A stretch of 64,000 nucleotides of DNA from Pseudomonas sp. EpS/L25. GTDB taxonomy: Bacteria; Pseudomonadota; Gammaproteobacteria; Pseudomonadales; Pseudomonadaceae. Under the pieces are notes generated by a model. That model was not told where the DNA came from. It made no database searches and saw only the letters and a list, made by a program, of their open reading frames with translations. The position numbers were made by a program, and so were the translations under genes. Below are positions 36,159 to 45,534 of the stretch, one piece after another. The DNA is taken from contig NZ_LNUP01000015.1 of the NCBI RefSeq assembly GCF_001512295.1, forward strand, positions 62,001-126,000, written 5' to 3'. Positions within the stretch are counted from its first letter, which is position 1. Every line of letters starts with the position of its first letter.

Positions 36159-36947
36159 ATGTCGCTGAAACGTACCCTGCTGTCCCTGGCCTTCGGCCTG
36201 AGTGTCGCCACCGCCGCCCAGGCCGCCGAGACCCTGACCGTCGCGGTCAATCCGGTTCCCCATGCGGAGATCCTGGAATTCATCAAGCCGCAACTGGCCA
36301 AGGAAGGCGTGGACCTGAAGATCAAGGTCTTCACCGACTACATCCAGCCCGATCGCCAGACCGATCAGAAGCAGGTGGATGCCAACTACTTCCAGACCAA
36401 GCCGTACTACGCCAGCTACAAGAAGAGCAATCCGAGCAGCGACCAGGTGCCGGTGGTGGCGGTGCACGTCGAGCCCTTCGGGGCCTATTCGCAGAAGATC
36501 AAGGACATCAAGGAACTCAAGGACGGCGCCACCGTGGCCATCCCCAACGACCCGAGCAACTCCGGTCGTGCGCTGCTGCTGATCGCCAAGCAGGGCCTCA
36601 TCACCCTCAAGGATCCGAGCAACGTCACCGCCACCCCGCGTGACATCGTCGAGAATCCCAAGCACCTCAAGTTCAAGGAGCTGGAAGCCGCGACCCTGCC
36701 GCGGGTGTTGAACCAGGTCGACCTGGCGCTGATCAACGCCAACTACGCCCTTGAGGCCAAACTGGTGCCGACCAAGGACGCCCTCTTCATCGAGAGCGGC
36801 GAGTCGCCCTACGCCAACCTGCTCTACACCCGCGCCGACAAGGCCAGCGACCCGGCCATCCAGAAGTTGGCCAAGGCCCTGACCACGCCTGAAGTGAAGC
36901 AATTCATCGAGAAGAAGTACCAGGGCGCCGTCGTTCCCGCGTTCTGA
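36159..36947 (+). CDS. metQ: Methionine-binding protein MetQ, copy 1
   Basis: A 262-residue NlpA/MetQ-family substrate-binding protein. The signal peptide MSLKRTLLSLAFGLSVATAAQA precedes AETLTVAVNPVPHAEILEF. Family motifs are VDLKIKVFTDYIQPD, VPNDPSNSGRAL-like AIPNDPSNSGRALLL, and LEAATLPRVLNQVDLALINANYAL. There is no lipobox cysteine, so it should be soluble in the periplasm, unlike the E. coli lipoprotein. AAGGAAAATCCC precedes the ATG. It is followed by a close paralogue 69 bases on. Confidence 0.93.
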   Translation: MSLKRTLLSLAFGLSVATAAQAAETLTVAVNPVPHAEILEFIKPQLAKEGVDLKIKVFTDYIQPDRQTDQKQVDANYFQTKPYYASYKKSNPSSDQVPVVAVHVEPFGAYSQKIKDIKELKDGATVAIPNDPSNSGRALLLIAKQGLITLKDPSNVTATPRDIVENPKHLKFKELEAATLPRVLNQVDLALINANYALEAKLVPTKDALFIESGESPYANLLYTRADKASDPAIQKLAKALTTPEVKQFIEKKYQGAVVPAF

Positions 36948-37016
36948 CAGCCTTTGTTCCACCGCCGTCGCGCCCGCAAAGGCGTCGGCGGTTCCACCCC
37001 GTCTTAGGAAACTGCC

Positions 37017-37793
37017 ATGAAGAAACTGCTCGTCACCGTCGCCCTGCTGGCCGCCAGCCTGACCGCCCACGCCGCCGAGACCCTCAGCGTCGCCGCCACC
37101 CCGGTGCCCCACGCCGAGATCCTCGAATTCGTCAAACCCCAGCTGGCCAAGGAAGGGGTGGACCTGCAGATCAAGGTCTTCACCGACTACGTACAGCCCA
37201 ACCTGCAGGTGGCCCAGAAGCGCCTGGACGCCAACTTCTTCCAGCACCAGCCCTACCTGGACGAATTCAACAAGAGCCGCGGTACCGACCTGGTGACCGT
37301 GGCCCAGGTGCACGTCGAGCCCTTCGGCATCTATTCGCAAAAGATCAAGACGCTCGACGAACTGCGTGACGGCGCCGTCGTGGCCATTCCCAGCGACGCC
37401 ACCAACGGCGGCCGCGCCCTGCTGCTGCTGGAGAAGGCTGGGCTGATCAAGCTCAAGGACAGCGCCAACATCCTGGTCACGCCCAAGGACATCGTCGAGA
37501 ATCCCAAGAAGCTCAAGTTCAAGGAGCTGGAGGCCGCGACCCTGCCGCGCGTGCTCAATCAGGTCGACCTGGCGCTGATCAACACCAACTACGCGCTGGA
37601 AGCCAAGCTTAATCCGACCCAGGACGCCCTGCTGCTGGAAGGCAAGGAATCGCCCTACGCCAACATCCTGGTCGCCCGCCCGGACAACAAGGACAGCGAC
37701 GCCGTGCAAAAGCTGGCCAAGGCCTTGAACACCCCGGCGGTGAAGCAGTTCATCGAAGAGAAGTACAAGGGCGCCGTGGTGCCGGCGTTCTGA
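37017..37793 (+). CDS. Methionine-binding protein MetQ, copy 2
   Basis: A 258-residue paralogue of the preceding gene, with near-identical blocks (PHAEILEFVKPQLAKEGVDL, LEAATLPRVLNQVDLALIN) and differences around residues 65-80 (QKRLDANFFQHQPYLDEFN versus QKQVDANYFQTKPYYASYK). It has a Sec signal peptide MKKLLVTVALLAASLTAHA and no lipobox. Tandem duplication of the receptor with one MetNI pair suggests different ligand preference, for example D- or oxidised methionine, or different expression. It is the last gene before an intrinsic terminator. Confidence 0.92.
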   Translation: MKKLLVTVALLAASLTAHAAETLSVAATPVPHAEILEFVKPQLAKEGVDLQIKVFTDYVQPNLQVAQKRLDANFFQHQPYLDEFNKSRGTDLVTVAQVHVEPFGIYSQKIKTLDELRDGAVVAIPSDATNGGRALLLLEKAGLIKLKDSANILVTPKDIVENPKKLKFKELEAATLPRVLNQVDLALINTNYALEAKLNPTQDALLLEGKESPYANILVARPDNKDSDAVQKLAKALNTPAVKQFIEEKYKGAVVPAF

Positions 37794-37895
37794 TTGACTC
37801 TGGAACGGAAAATGCCGGCCTTGTGCCGTAATGCCCCCAGTTAAGCCTTGAGTGCAGTCCACGCTGCTCTTCCAGCCACCCTAACGACCACAAGA

Positions 37896-37932
37896 AACGC
37901 CGTGCTCTCTTCGCCAGAACGCGGCGTTTTTT
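37896..37932 (+). terminator. Rho-independent terminator of met operon
   Basis: AACGCCG at 37896-37902 pairs with CGGCGTT at 37922-37928, closing a 19-base loop and followed by TTTT. It lies about 100 bases after the metQ2 stop. Confidence 0.7.
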
Positions 37933-37993
37933 GTCACTGATCTGCATTGGGCCAATGCCAGGCTGTTGCATGGGCCACTATCAGGATCTCTAC

Positions 37994-38236
37994 CTATCGC
38001 GGCCATGGCGGTCCGCCGAGGCCGCGGTCATCGCCGTAGCGTGGAAAACGGCGTAGCCTTTTCCACGGGGAGTGCGAAACTGGGTGTTCCCTCACCCCAG
38101 CCCTCTCCCAAAGGGAGAGGGGGCGCTTGGAGCGGATGCTCGTCTGCGGTGGCTCAGGCGTAAGACAGTTGCTCCTACAGGCGCTCGACGTACCCGTAGG
38201 AGCGGCCGCATCGGCGGACCGCCATGGCCGCGATAG
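37994..38236. repeat. Compound REP-like element with 26-bp perfect inverted ends (locus 2)
   Basis: The 26 bases at 37994-38019 are the exact reverse complement of 38211-38236. Inside are a GTGGAAAACG...CTTTTCCAC hairpin (38041-38066), a CCCTCTCCC-AAA-GGGAGAGGG hairpin (38101-38121), and CTCCTACAG/CGTAGGAGCGG REP arms (38172-38205). The whole lies between convergent metQ2 and an MFS gene. The rest of the 536-base gap holds the met terminator and nothing else I can identify. Confidence 0.85.
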
Positions 38237-38329
38237 CACGCTTAAAGCCAAATCCAGGCTCCATCCTTTTGGCGCACACTGTCTGAAGGCTTAAGTGATC
38301 GGCATTACGCCGGCATTTTCAGGGGCCTA

Positions 38330-39499
38330 TCAGGCCACCGATTCGGCGCTGGCCGGCACACTCCCATTGCGCCGGATGATCACCAGCAACACCGCCGCTC
38401 CCGCGGCCATCAGCAGCGGCACGGCATGGCCGGTGAGCCACTGGCTGGCGGCGCCGGTGACCAGTGGGCCGATCAGGCAGCCGAGGCCCCAGAGCTGAGC
38501 GATACAGGCATTGGCGCGGACCAGTTCGGCGTCGCGGTAGCGCTCGCCCACCAGGATCAGCGCCAGGGTGAAGAGCCCGCCGGCGGTGGCACCGAACAGC
38601 ACCAGCAGCGGCCAGACGCCAGGGGTGTGCAACAGCGCCGGCAGCGCCAGGCTGACCGCCAGCAGGCCCAGGCTGCAGCCGAGGAACAGGCCCTGGCGCG
38701 AAAGGCGGTCGGCGAGTAGCCCCAGGGGTAGTTGCAGCAGGGCATCGCCCACCACCACGGCGCTGACCATGTACAGCGCCAGCTGCTGGCCGAAGCCCTG
38801 GTTGAGGGCATAGACCGGCATGAGAGTGAGGATCATCGCCTCGAAGCAGGCGAACAGCGCCACGGCCCAGGCGATGGCAGGTGCCCCGCGACAGAAGTCC
38901 AGCAGCGCCCGCCAGGCGGCGGTATGGCCGCCCGCAGCGGGCGCGCCCTGGCGACCGAGCAGCAGCGTGGCACCGCCGAGCATGAGCAGGGCACCGAGCC
39001 AGAAGCCCTGGTCGCCCTCGGTGCCGAGCGCGCCCAAGAGCAGCGGCCCCGCCAGTTGGCTCAGCGCATAGCTGCTGCCATAGAGGGCTACCAGGCGCCC
39101 ACGCCATTGGTCGGTGATGACCTGGTTCATCCAACTCTCGCCGAGCACGAAGATCAGCGTGAGGATGGCGCCCAGGGCGAGGCGCAAGAGCAGCCACAGG
39201 GGATAGCTGGGCAGCAGCGACAGCAGGATCAGTGAGCCGGCGCCGCTCGCCAGACATAGCTGCATCAGCCGTGGCGTGCCGATCCAGGTGGCGAGACGTC
39301 CGGCCAGGCTGGCGCCGGTGAGGATGCCGATGGCCGGCGCCGCGGCCATGACGCCGATGGCGAAACTGCCATAGCCCCAGCTTTCCAGGCGCAGCGATAC
39401 CAGGGGCATCGATAGGCCGATGGCCAGCCCCACGCTGATGACGCTGCCCAGCACGGCGAAATAGGTGGCCCAGGGCATGGGCGTGGACGAAGTACTCAT
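38330..39499 (-). CDS. MFS transporter (YcaD-like)
   Basis: A 389-residue inner-membrane protein with about 12 hydrophobic segments arranged in two six-helix halves separated by a short cytoplasmic loop (about 190-205). ATWIGTPRLMQLCLASG follows helix 2 and the second-half equivalent reads LLADRLSRQGLFLGCSLG, a D-R-x-S-R variant of the MFS loop. GESWMNQVITDQWRGRL in helix 4-5 resembles the YcaD/UMF subgroup of uncharacterised permeases. Substrate unknown; sugar, drug or organic-acid efflux are all possible. It appears monocistronic. Confidence 0.82.
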   Translation of the reverse strand: MSTSSTPMPWATYFAVLGSVISVGLAIGLSMPLVSLRLESWGYGSFAIGVMAAAPAIGILTGASLAGRLATWIGTPRLMQLCLASGAGSLILLSLLPSYPLWLLLRLALGAILTLIFVLGESWMNQVITDQWRGRLVALYGSSYALSQLAGPLLLGALGTEGDQGFWLGALLMLGGATLLLGRQGAPAAGGHTAAWRALLDFCRGAPAIAWAVALFACFEAMILTLMPVYALNQGFGQQLALYMVSAVVVGDALLQLPLGLLADRLSRQGLFLGCSLGLLAVSLALPALLHTPGVWPLLVLFGATAGGLFTLALILVGERYRDAELVRANACIAQLWGLGCLIGPLVTGAASQWLTGHAVPLLMAAGAAVLLVIIRRNGSVPASAESVA

Positions 39500-39637
39500 G
39501 GGCTTGTCTTATCTGAAGGCGGCGGGTCGCCGGCTATGGAGCCCTGGCTGTTCGCCTGGGTTCCGGCACGGTTGGCCTTTGCCAGGCTTTCGCGTAGCGT
39601 GCGCCCTACCTGAAGCTGGATGAGAGAAAAACAGAAA

Positions 39638-39805
39638 ATGCGCAAATGGCAATGCATCGTATGCGGCTATATCTACGATGAGGCCCAAGGCTGGCCCGAC
39701 GACGGCATCGCGCCCGGCACCCGCTGGGAAGATGTACCGGAAGACTGGCTCTGTCCGGATTGCGGCGTGGGCAAGGGCGACTTCGAGATGATCGAAATCG
39801 GCTGA
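39638..39805 (+). CDS. rubA: Rubredoxin
   Basis: A 55-residue iron protein with a single Fe(SCys)4 site: [10 protein letters not shown] near residues 6-15 and LCPDCGVGK near 38-46. It carries electrons, in Pseudomonas typically from rubredoxin reductase to alkane hydroxylase or in oxidative stress. I chose the ATG at 39638 ([10 protein letters not shown]), which matches the family start; an ATG 18 bases earlier would add MREKQK. No rubredoxin reductase gene is next to it, although in P. aeruginosa one lies between rubA and the HU gene (from memory). Confidence 0.94.
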   Translation: MRKWQCIVCGYIYDEAQGWPDDGIAPGTRWEDVPEDWLCPDCGVGKGDFEMIEIG

Positions 39806-39843
39806 TCCAGCATTGCCTCATCCTGATGGTAATAAATGGCAAC

Positions 39844-39873
39844 AAAAAAGGCATCGCTGGAGCGATGCCTTTT
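39844..39873. terminator. Bidirectional rho-independent terminator
   Basis: AAAGGCATCGC at 39847-39857 pairs perfectly with GCGATGCCTTT at 39862-39872 around loop TGGA, with A-run and T-run flanks. It serves both rubredoxin (plus) and HU (minus). Confidence 0.87.
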
Positions 39874-39902
39874 GGCTGTAGCGGCCATCCCTGCCACGCG
39901 AT

Positions 39903-40178
39903 TCAGCCTTCGATGCTGTCCTTCAGCGCCTTGCCAGGCTTGAACGCCACCGTGTTGCTCGCCCGGATCTTGACCGGTTCGCCGGTCTGGGGATTCTTCC
40001 CCATGCGGGCGCCGCGGTGACGCGGCAGGAAGGTACCGAAGCCGACCAGCGTCACGCTGTCCTTGCGGTGCAGCGCGTTCGCGATCTCGTCCAACAGCGT
40101 GTTGAGCACGGTGTTGGCCTGTTCCTTTGGAAGTCCGACTTTTTCAGCGATGACAGTTGCCAGTTCTGGCTTGCGCAT
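39903..40178 (-). CDS. hupA: DNA-binding protein HU
   Basis: A 91-residue histone-like protein. MRKPELATVIAEKVGLPKEQANTVLN forms the helical dimer part, GFGTFLPRHRGARMGKNPQTGEPVKI contains the beta-arm with the DNA-intercalating NPQTG proline, and KPGKALKDSIEG ends it. The ATG at 40178 follows GAGAGG. HU bends DNA and compacts the nucleoid. The position next to rubredoxin corresponds to the P. aeruginosa HU gene near PA5348 (recalled), so hupA is used with moderate confidence in the exact symbol. Confidence 0.95.
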   Translation of the reverse strand: MRKPELATVIAEKVGLPKEQANTVLNTLLDEIANALHRKDSVTLVGFGTFLPRHRGARMGKNPQTGEPVKIRASNTVAFKPGKALKDSIEG

Positions 40179-40701
40179 AACTACCTCTCGTGGAGTCATT
40201 TTTAGCCGTGCGGGCCTCGCATGGCTCTCCTGGCAAAGCGATTCCCCCAAGGTAGAGGGTGGCCCGACACCAATAACGTTGGTGCGACAAAAGTCGAACC
40301 AGATAGCGTTATAAGGCAAAGCAAGCACAAGCGAAAGTTAATTAGCAGACTATTAGCCGTTGGTAGGATGACTGATGCCGTCTTCGCCAACTGTGCAGCA
40401 TTCTACGCACCGCTCGTGGACGAAATGTCCGCCGCTCGGCGGATGGCGAAGGTCCGCCGTTTTCACGGCAAGGGCTCTAGCCGGGCACTGTGAACAGCCG
40501 GACCGGGAGTGCGCGGGCGATGGACTCGCGGGTGAAATGACGCGCCGGGGAAAGGCGCTGCGGGCCTGGCTCATGAACGGACGTCGTGACGAGCGCCACG
40601 CCAGGTCGCAGCCTGGACTCGGCATCGGTGATCGTCGGCTGGGGAGCGGTCAGCAAGACCGCTGGAGCGTCGCGCGGACGCTCCAGCGCAATGGCGCGGA
40701 A
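40179..40701. other. Intergenic region between HU and SulP genes
   Basis: A 523-base gap. The part near HU (40280-40370) is AT-rich and should hold the HU promoter; on the minus strand TTCGCT-N16-TATAAC is a possible weak sigma-70 promoter. Near the SulP stop are two adjacent perfect hairpins: GCGGTC-AGCAA-GACCGC (40646-40662) and GCTGGAGCGTC-GCGCG-GACGCTCCAGC (40661-40687). They are likely a terminator-like 3' structure for the SulP gene. A further TCCGCCG-CT-CGGCGGA hairpin lies near 40427. No gene was recognised. Confidence 0.5.
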
Positions 40702-42255
40702 CTATGCCTGGATCGGCATCACGGTCTGACTGGCGGGGGCCTGGCCTTCCAGTCGGCGTTCCAGGGCCTTGGGTTCGATCACCAGGCGCATGCCATTGCT
40801 GGCCTGGGTGCGGCCCCAATCTTCCAGCAGCTCCATGCAGGCGTGATCGATGTAGGACACCCGATCCAGCGGCACGTGCAGGGTAGTGCCCGGCGCGACC
40901 TGTTCCAGCACCTTGGTCAGCTGGGGCACGCGAAGGAAGGTGGCGGCGCCCACCAGGCGCAGTTCGGCCTGCTGCGGATCGTCCTCGCGATAGGTGAGGC
41001 TGACCTTGAGCTGCGCCGCCTTGATCGCCAGGAAGGCGATGGACAGGCCGAAGCCCACCAGCACCCCGGTCAGCAGGTCGGTGGCGACGATCATCAGCGC
41101 GGTCAGCGCATAGATGGCCATGGGCGCCCGACCATAACGCTTGAGTCCGGTCAGCGACTTGGGATCGGCCAGCTTGACCCCGGTGAACACCAGCACCCCG
41201 GCCAGGCTCGCCACGGGAACCAGCTTGAGCACGAAGGGCAGGGCGGCGACGAAGGCCAGCAGCCAGAGACCGTGGAAGATGGTGGAGGCCCGGCTGGTGG
41301 CACCGGCCTGGACGTTGGCCGAGCTGCGCACGATGACCCCGGTCATCGGCAGGGCGCCTACCGCGCCGCACAGCAGGTTGCCTACGCCCTGGGCGCCCAG
41401 CTCGCGGTCGAAGTGCGAGCGCGGACCATTGTGCATGCGATCCACCGCAGCGGCGGAGAGCAGGGTCTCGGCGCTGGCGATGAAGGCCAGCGCCAGGGCG
41501 GCCACCACCAGCTCGGCGTTGGCCAGCATGGCGAGGTCGGCGAAGGTCACCCAGTCGATGGCGTCGGTCAGGTTGTTGGGTACCTCGACGCGGCGGATGT
41601 CCAGGGCCAGCCAGAGACTGGCCAGGGTCGCCAGGGTCACGCCGATCAGGGCGCCAGGCAGGAATCTCAGGGTCTGGGGGCGGAATTTTTCCCACAGCCA
41701 CATGCTGGCGATGGTCAGCAGGCCGATCAGGGCCGCCTGGGCGCCACTGCCGCTGCCGTTCCACTGGCTGGCGGCCTCCACCGCGGCACCGGGGAAGGCC
41801 AGCAGGTTGGATAGCCCCGACGCTGCCGGCTTGGCGTCCAGCATCACGTGCAATTGCGAAAGCACGATGAGGATGCCGATACCGGCCAACATGCCGTAAA
41901 CGACCGCGGGTGAAGTGACGCGGAACCAGGCGCCCAGGCGGGTGAAGCCGGCGACCAGCTGCAACAGGCCGGCCAGCAGCAGCACCGGCCCCAGGGCTTC
42001 GATGCCATGGCGATTGATCAGGTCGAACACCAGCACCACCAGGCCGGCGGCCGGACCGCTGACCTGGAGCGGCGAGCCGGCGAGAAAGCCGACCACCAGG
42101 CCACCGATGATGCCGGTGATGATGCCCTTGGCCGGCGGCATGCCGGAGGCGATGGCGATGCCCATGCACAGCGGCAGGGCGACCAGGAATACCACCAGGG
42201 AGGCCAGGGCATCGCGCGACAGGCTGCGCCCGGGGGTTGGTTGATTGGCAAGCAT
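40702..42255 (-). CDS. SulP family anion transporter with STAS domain (probable bicarbonate transporter)
   Basis: A 517-residue inner-membrane protein. The N-terminal two thirds hold about 12-14 helices with SulP features: VFLVALPLCMGIAIASGMPPAKGIITGIIGG, GSPLQVSGPAAGLVVLV, and LCGAVGALPMTGVIVRSSANVQAGATSRAS. The C-terminal STAS domain (about 415-500) has LDRVSYIDHACMELLEDWG. SulP proteins carry sulfate, dicarboxylates or bicarbonate. The neighbouring carbonic anhydrase, an association also seen in P. aeruginosa (PA0102/PA0103, from memory), favours bicarbonate. The ATG at 42255 has GGAGGA upstream. Confidence 0.87.
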   Translation of the reverse strand: MLANQPTPGRSLSRDALASLVVFLVALPLCMGIAIASGMPPAKGIITGIIGGLVVGFLAGSPLQVSGPAAGLVVLVFDLINRHGIEALGPVLLLAGLLQLVAGFTRLGAWFRVTSPAVVYGMLAGIGILIVLSQLHVMLDAKPAASGLSNLLAFPGAAVEAASQWNGSGSGAQAALIGLLTIASMWLWEKFRPQTLRFLPGALIGVTLATLASLWLALDIRRVEVPNNLTDAIDWVTFADLAMLANAELVVAALALAFIASAETLLSAAAVDRMHNGPRSHFDRELGAQGVGNLLCGAVGALPMTGVIVRSSANVQAGATSRASTIFHGLWLLAFVAALPFVLKLVPVASLAGVLVFTGVKLADPKSLTGLKRYGRAPMAIYALTALMIVATDLLTGVLVGFGLSIAFLAIKAAQLKVSLTYREDDPQQAELRLVGAATFLRVPQLTKVLEQVAPGTTLHVPLDRVSYIDHACMELLEDWGRTQASNGMRLVIEPKALERRLEGQAPASQTVMPIQA

Positions 42256-42478
42256 GGTCCTAGTCCTCCAGCGACTCGGGATAGAAGGGTGCTCGCGTGT
42301 CATATCACGTCGTATGACACGGTGCGTTCCAGGCAGAGTTCAAATCGGTGGGCGAGTCCCGTGGAGCCCCGTTCGGGCGTGCCCGGCGCTGCGCGCTGTA
42401 GTTATGGCGGCAGGTCCGGGGGACCCGCCGGGAGGGCGGCTGCCGGGAAGCCAGGCTTCACCGGGCAGCTGCGCCGGA

Positions 42479-43189
42479 TCAGACCGGTTGCAGGCGCGGC
42501 CGCGGGGTGGCGACCGGCATGTTCTCGCCGTCCAGGGGCAGGAAGCGCTCCTGCTGGGCGTCGTAGGCCTTGATCTCGCTGGTTTCGATGGAATAGACCC
42601 AGCCATGGATCTGCAGCTGGCCGCTGGCCAGGCGCGAGGCCACCGAAGGGTGGGTCCGCAGGTGGACCAGTTGGGCGACCACGTTCTCTTCGGTCAGGAA
42701 GCCCAGGGTGCCGCCGTGGCCGCAATCGCAATGGCTATGGTCTTCGACCACGGTACGAGCGACTTCGGCATGGCGCAGCCAGGCCTTCACCGTGGGCATC
42801 TTTTCCAGCGGATCGGGGTTGAGCACCGCCTTCATGGCGCCACAGTCGGAGTGGCCGCAGATGATGATGTGCTTCACGCCCAGCGCCACGACCGCGTATT
42901 CGATGGCGGTAGAAACGCCGCCGTTCATCTGGCCATAGGGCGGTACCACGTTGCCGACGTTACGGGTGACGAAGAGATCGCCCGGCGAACTCTGGGTGAT
43001 CAGCTCGGGCACGATCCGCGAATCGGCGCAGGTGATGAACATGGCCTTGGGCGACTGCGCATTGGCGAGCTTCTTGAACAGCGCCTCCTGTTCCGGAAAG
43101 ACATCGTGGCGGAAACGCTTGAAACCATCGACCAGTTGCAGCAGGGCCTCGTCGGGCTTGCCGTGGGTGGTATCGGTGTTGTCGCTCAT
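42479..43189 (-). CDS. Beta-class carbonic anhydrase
   Basis: A 236-residue zinc enzyme interconverting CO2 and bicarbonate. Zinc ligands and catalytic dyad are visible: MFITCADSRIVPE (Cys, Asp-Arg) near residue 50 and HIIICGHSDCGAMKA (His, Cys) near 108. VTRNVGNVVPPYG and GGVSTAIEYAV are further family blocks. The ATG at 43189 follows GAGGTCAGAAAC. It lies 223 bases upstream of the SulP gene on the same strand, suggesting a linked CO2/bicarbonate supply system. Confidence 0.93.
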   Translation of the reverse strand: MSDNTDTTHGKPDEALLQLVDGFKRFRHDVFPEQEALFKKLANAQSPKAMFITCADSRIVPELITQSSPGDLFVTRNVGNVVPPYGQMNGGVSTAIEYAVVALGVKHIIICGHSDCGAMKAVLNPDPLEKMPTVKAWLRHAEVARTVVEDHSHCDCGHGGTLGFLTEENVVAQLVHLRTHPSVASRLASGQLQIHGWVYSIETSEIKAYDAQQERFLPLDGENMPVATPRPRLQPV

Positions 43190-43864
43190 CTGTTTCTGAC
43201 CTCTTCTCAAGCAAGTACGCAATGGCAGCGGCAAGCGCTGGTTAATGGCTAGACGCCCCCCGGCCTCGCCTCGATACGCCCCGGCCATCTCGGGCTCTGG
43301 TGACGTCGTTCCGCGGCGATCCCTTGCCTGCTTGAGGCACCTTCGGGCACCCCGGTCTCGCATCCTGTTGGAAACAACCTTAATCCACGTTGAAAGAATC
43401 TCTCGTGACCTACAACGCGGAAGATATTTCAAACTTATACTGAGATCATCCCGCCATTATCCCTGCATGATCTAAGACATTCGTACTTTTATCCACACGA
43501 AGCCGACAATTCGCCGCTGAATTGCGCCTTTCGCCGTGAAGAAAACGTGAATTGCGCTAGGTGAGGGTTTTCTCCTTGCCGATCAGGGGCTTGCGAGAGA
43601 TATGCGAAAGTGTGAACGCAATGCCGCTGGCGCACATTCACCGCTCTTCCCCGCTTTTCTCCGCGGCTTGTGACCTGTGGCACAGCGCCGCAGTCCAAGC
43701 TTTCACCAGGCTTTCAAAAAGGCGCTATCCCCTATGGGACAAGGGTTCCGCGCTTTTGCTGCATGGACCGGCCGCCGGAGTGGGCGAATCCCTTGGCCAA
43801 TCGGGCCTCAGGATCTGCTTCTCCCGGTCGATAGGTGAGCTTTCCGGCTCACTGGAGGCAGTCC
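43190..43864. other. Intergenic region upstream of the chemoreceptor
   Basis: A 675-base gap between divergent carbonic anhydrase and chemoreceptor genes. The middle (43370-43500) is AT-rich and probably holds promoters. TGAATTGCGC occurs twice, at 43518-43527 and 43548-43557, 30 bases apart, each preceded by a TTCGCCG copy. AAAAAGGCGC (43716-43725) can pair with GCGCTTTT (43750-43757), a terminator-like hairpin without a known gene. I find no credible protein. Confidence 0.45.
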
Positions 43865-45490
43865 ATGTCCCTTCGCAACCTTTCCATCGCTCGCCGTGCA
43901 TCGCTCGGCTTCGCCTTCATCGGCCTTCTGCTGTTGCTGCTCGGCGGCACTGCCCTGGTCAAGATGAACGACATCCGCGCCTCGGGGCTCGCCATTGAGC
44001 AGCGCTCCATGCCACGCGTCGCCGCCCTCGACGAGCTGACCGCCCTGACCCTGCGCCTGCGGGTGCTCTCCTACCGCCTGCTGCTCAACCGCGAGCCGGA
44101 GATCATCGCCAAGACCACCGCGCTGTTCGACCAGCGCAATGGCCAGATGCGCGCCGCCCAGCAGCGCTATGAGGATCTTATCCAGGCTGGCGAGGAGCGC
44201 GATGCCTACGCCCGCTACCAACAGCTGATAAGCCAGTACGCCAGCCTGCAGCAGCGCATGCTGGCCTATTCCGCCGCCAGCCAGCTGGAGCCGCTACGGC
44301 AATTGCTCAACGAAGACCTGCTGGCCAATTCCGACGCGGTGAACGCCGTGCTCAAGCAGCTTACCGACCTGGTCGATAAGCAGACCGCAGCGGCCAACGC
44401 CCTGGCGGCAGCCGACTATGGCCGTGCCATGCAATGGCTGGTGACGCTACTGGTCGCCACGGCGCTGCTGACCCTGGTGTTCGCCTGGCTGCTGATCCGC
44501 AGCATCACCCAGCCGATCGCCCGGGCCGTGCAGGTGGCCGAGGTGATCGCCACCGGTGACCTCACCGCGGAGATCCATAGCGAAGGTCGCGACGAGGCCG
44601 CACGGCTGCTGCAGGCCATGAAGACCATGCAGGGCCAGCTACGCCAGACCCTGCAGGGCATCCTCGGCTCCGCCACCCAGCTCGCCTCGGCGGCGGAAGA
44701 ACTCAATGCGGTGACCGAGGAATCCACCCGCGGCCTGCAGCGGCAGAACGCCGAGATCGAACAGGCCGCCACCGCGGTGACCCAGATGTCCTCGGCGGTG
44801 GATGAGGTGGCGCGCAATGCCGTGAGCACCTCCCAGGCTTCGCAGGAGTCCGCGGGCGTGGCCCGGGAAGGCCGCGACCTGGTGCAGGAGACCGTGGGTG
44901 CCATCGACACCATGAGCGACGACGTCCAGCACGGCGCCACCCTGGTGGGCGACCTGGCCCTGCAGGTCAACGACATCGGCAAGGTCCTGGATGTGATCCG
45001 CAGCGTGGCCGAGCAGACCAATCTGCTGGCGCTCAACGCGGCCATCGAGGCGGCTCGCGCTGGCGAGGCCGGAAGAGGCTTCGCGGTGGTGGCCGACGAG
45101 GTACGGGCGCTGGCCCATCGCACCCAGGAATCGACCCGCGAGATCGAGACCTCCATCGGCACCATCCAGCAGGGTACCGGTCAGGCCGTGGCCGCCATGC
45201 GCAGCAGTACCGAGCGAGCGCAGGGTACCCTGGCGGTGGCCCGCGGCGCGGGCAACGCCCTGGAGCGTATCCATGGGGCCATCGGGGCCATCAACGAGCG
45301 CAACCTGGTGATCGCCAGCGCGGCGGAGGAGCAGGCGCAGGTCGCCCGCGAGGTGGATCGCAACCTGGTGAACATCCGCGAACTGTCGATCCAGACCGCG
45401 GCAGGCGCCGAGCAGTCCAGTGCCGCCAGTGCCGAGCTGTCGCGCCTGGCCATCGACCTCAACGGCATGGTGGCGCGCTTCCGCCTGTGA
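43865..45490 (+). CDS. Methyl-accepting chemotaxis protein
   Basis: A 541-residue transmembrane chemoreceptor. Helix 1 (about 12-32) is followed by a periplasmic four-helix-bundle sensor (about 33-190, MCP-type with [25 protein letters not shown]), helix 2 (about 192-212), HAMP ([28 protein letters not shown]), and a long cytoplasmic coiled coil. The signalling tip [35 protein letters not shown] is intact. It binds CheA/CheW. The ligand is unknown. The ATG at 43865 gives the expected short cytoplasmic start [11 protein letters not shown]. Confidence 0.93.
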   Translation: MSLRNLSIARRASLGFAFIGLLLLLLGGTALVKMNDIRASGLAIEQRSMPRVAALDELTALTLRLRVLSYRLLLNREPEIIAKTTALFDQRNGQMRAAQQRYEDLIQAGEERDAYARYQQLISQYASLQQRMLAYSAASQLEPLRQLLNEDLLANSDAVNAVLKQLTDLVDKQTAAANALAAADYGRAMQWLVTLLVATALLTLVFAWLLIRSITQPIARAVQVAEVIATGDLTAEIHSEGRDEAARLLQAMKTMQGQLRQTLQGILGSATQLASAAEELNAVTEESTRGLQRQNAEIEQAATAVTQMSSAVDEVARNAVSTSQASQESAGVAREGRDLVQETVGAIDTMSDDVQHGATLVGDLALQVNDIGKVLDVIRSVAEQTNLLALNAAIEAARAGEAGRGFAVVADEVRALAHRTQESTREIETSIGTIQQGTGQAVAAMRSSTERAQGTLAVARGAGNALERIHGAIGAINERNLVIASAAEEQAQVAREVDRNLVNIRELSIQTAAGAEQSSAASAELSRLAIDLNGMVARFRL

Positions 45491-45493
45491 AAC

Positions 45494-45526
45494 CCCGGCG
45501 GCGGCGCCTGGAGCGCCGCCGCCGGG
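45494..45526. terminator. Strong GC hairpin at convergent gene ends
   Basis: A perfect 14-bp stem, CCCGGCGGCGGCGC (45494-45507) with its complement at 45513-45526 and loop CTGGA. It lies between the stops of the chemoreceptor and the 40-residue protein. No T-run, but its position and stability suggest a bidirectional end structure. Confidence 0.6.
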
Positions 45527-45534
45527 TCAGGCTT

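Noticed and set aside
43561-43998. 145-codon plus-strand frame before the chemoreceptor
   Set aside because: It overlaps the chemoreceptor start in another frame, has no RBS or domain and a low-complexity end.
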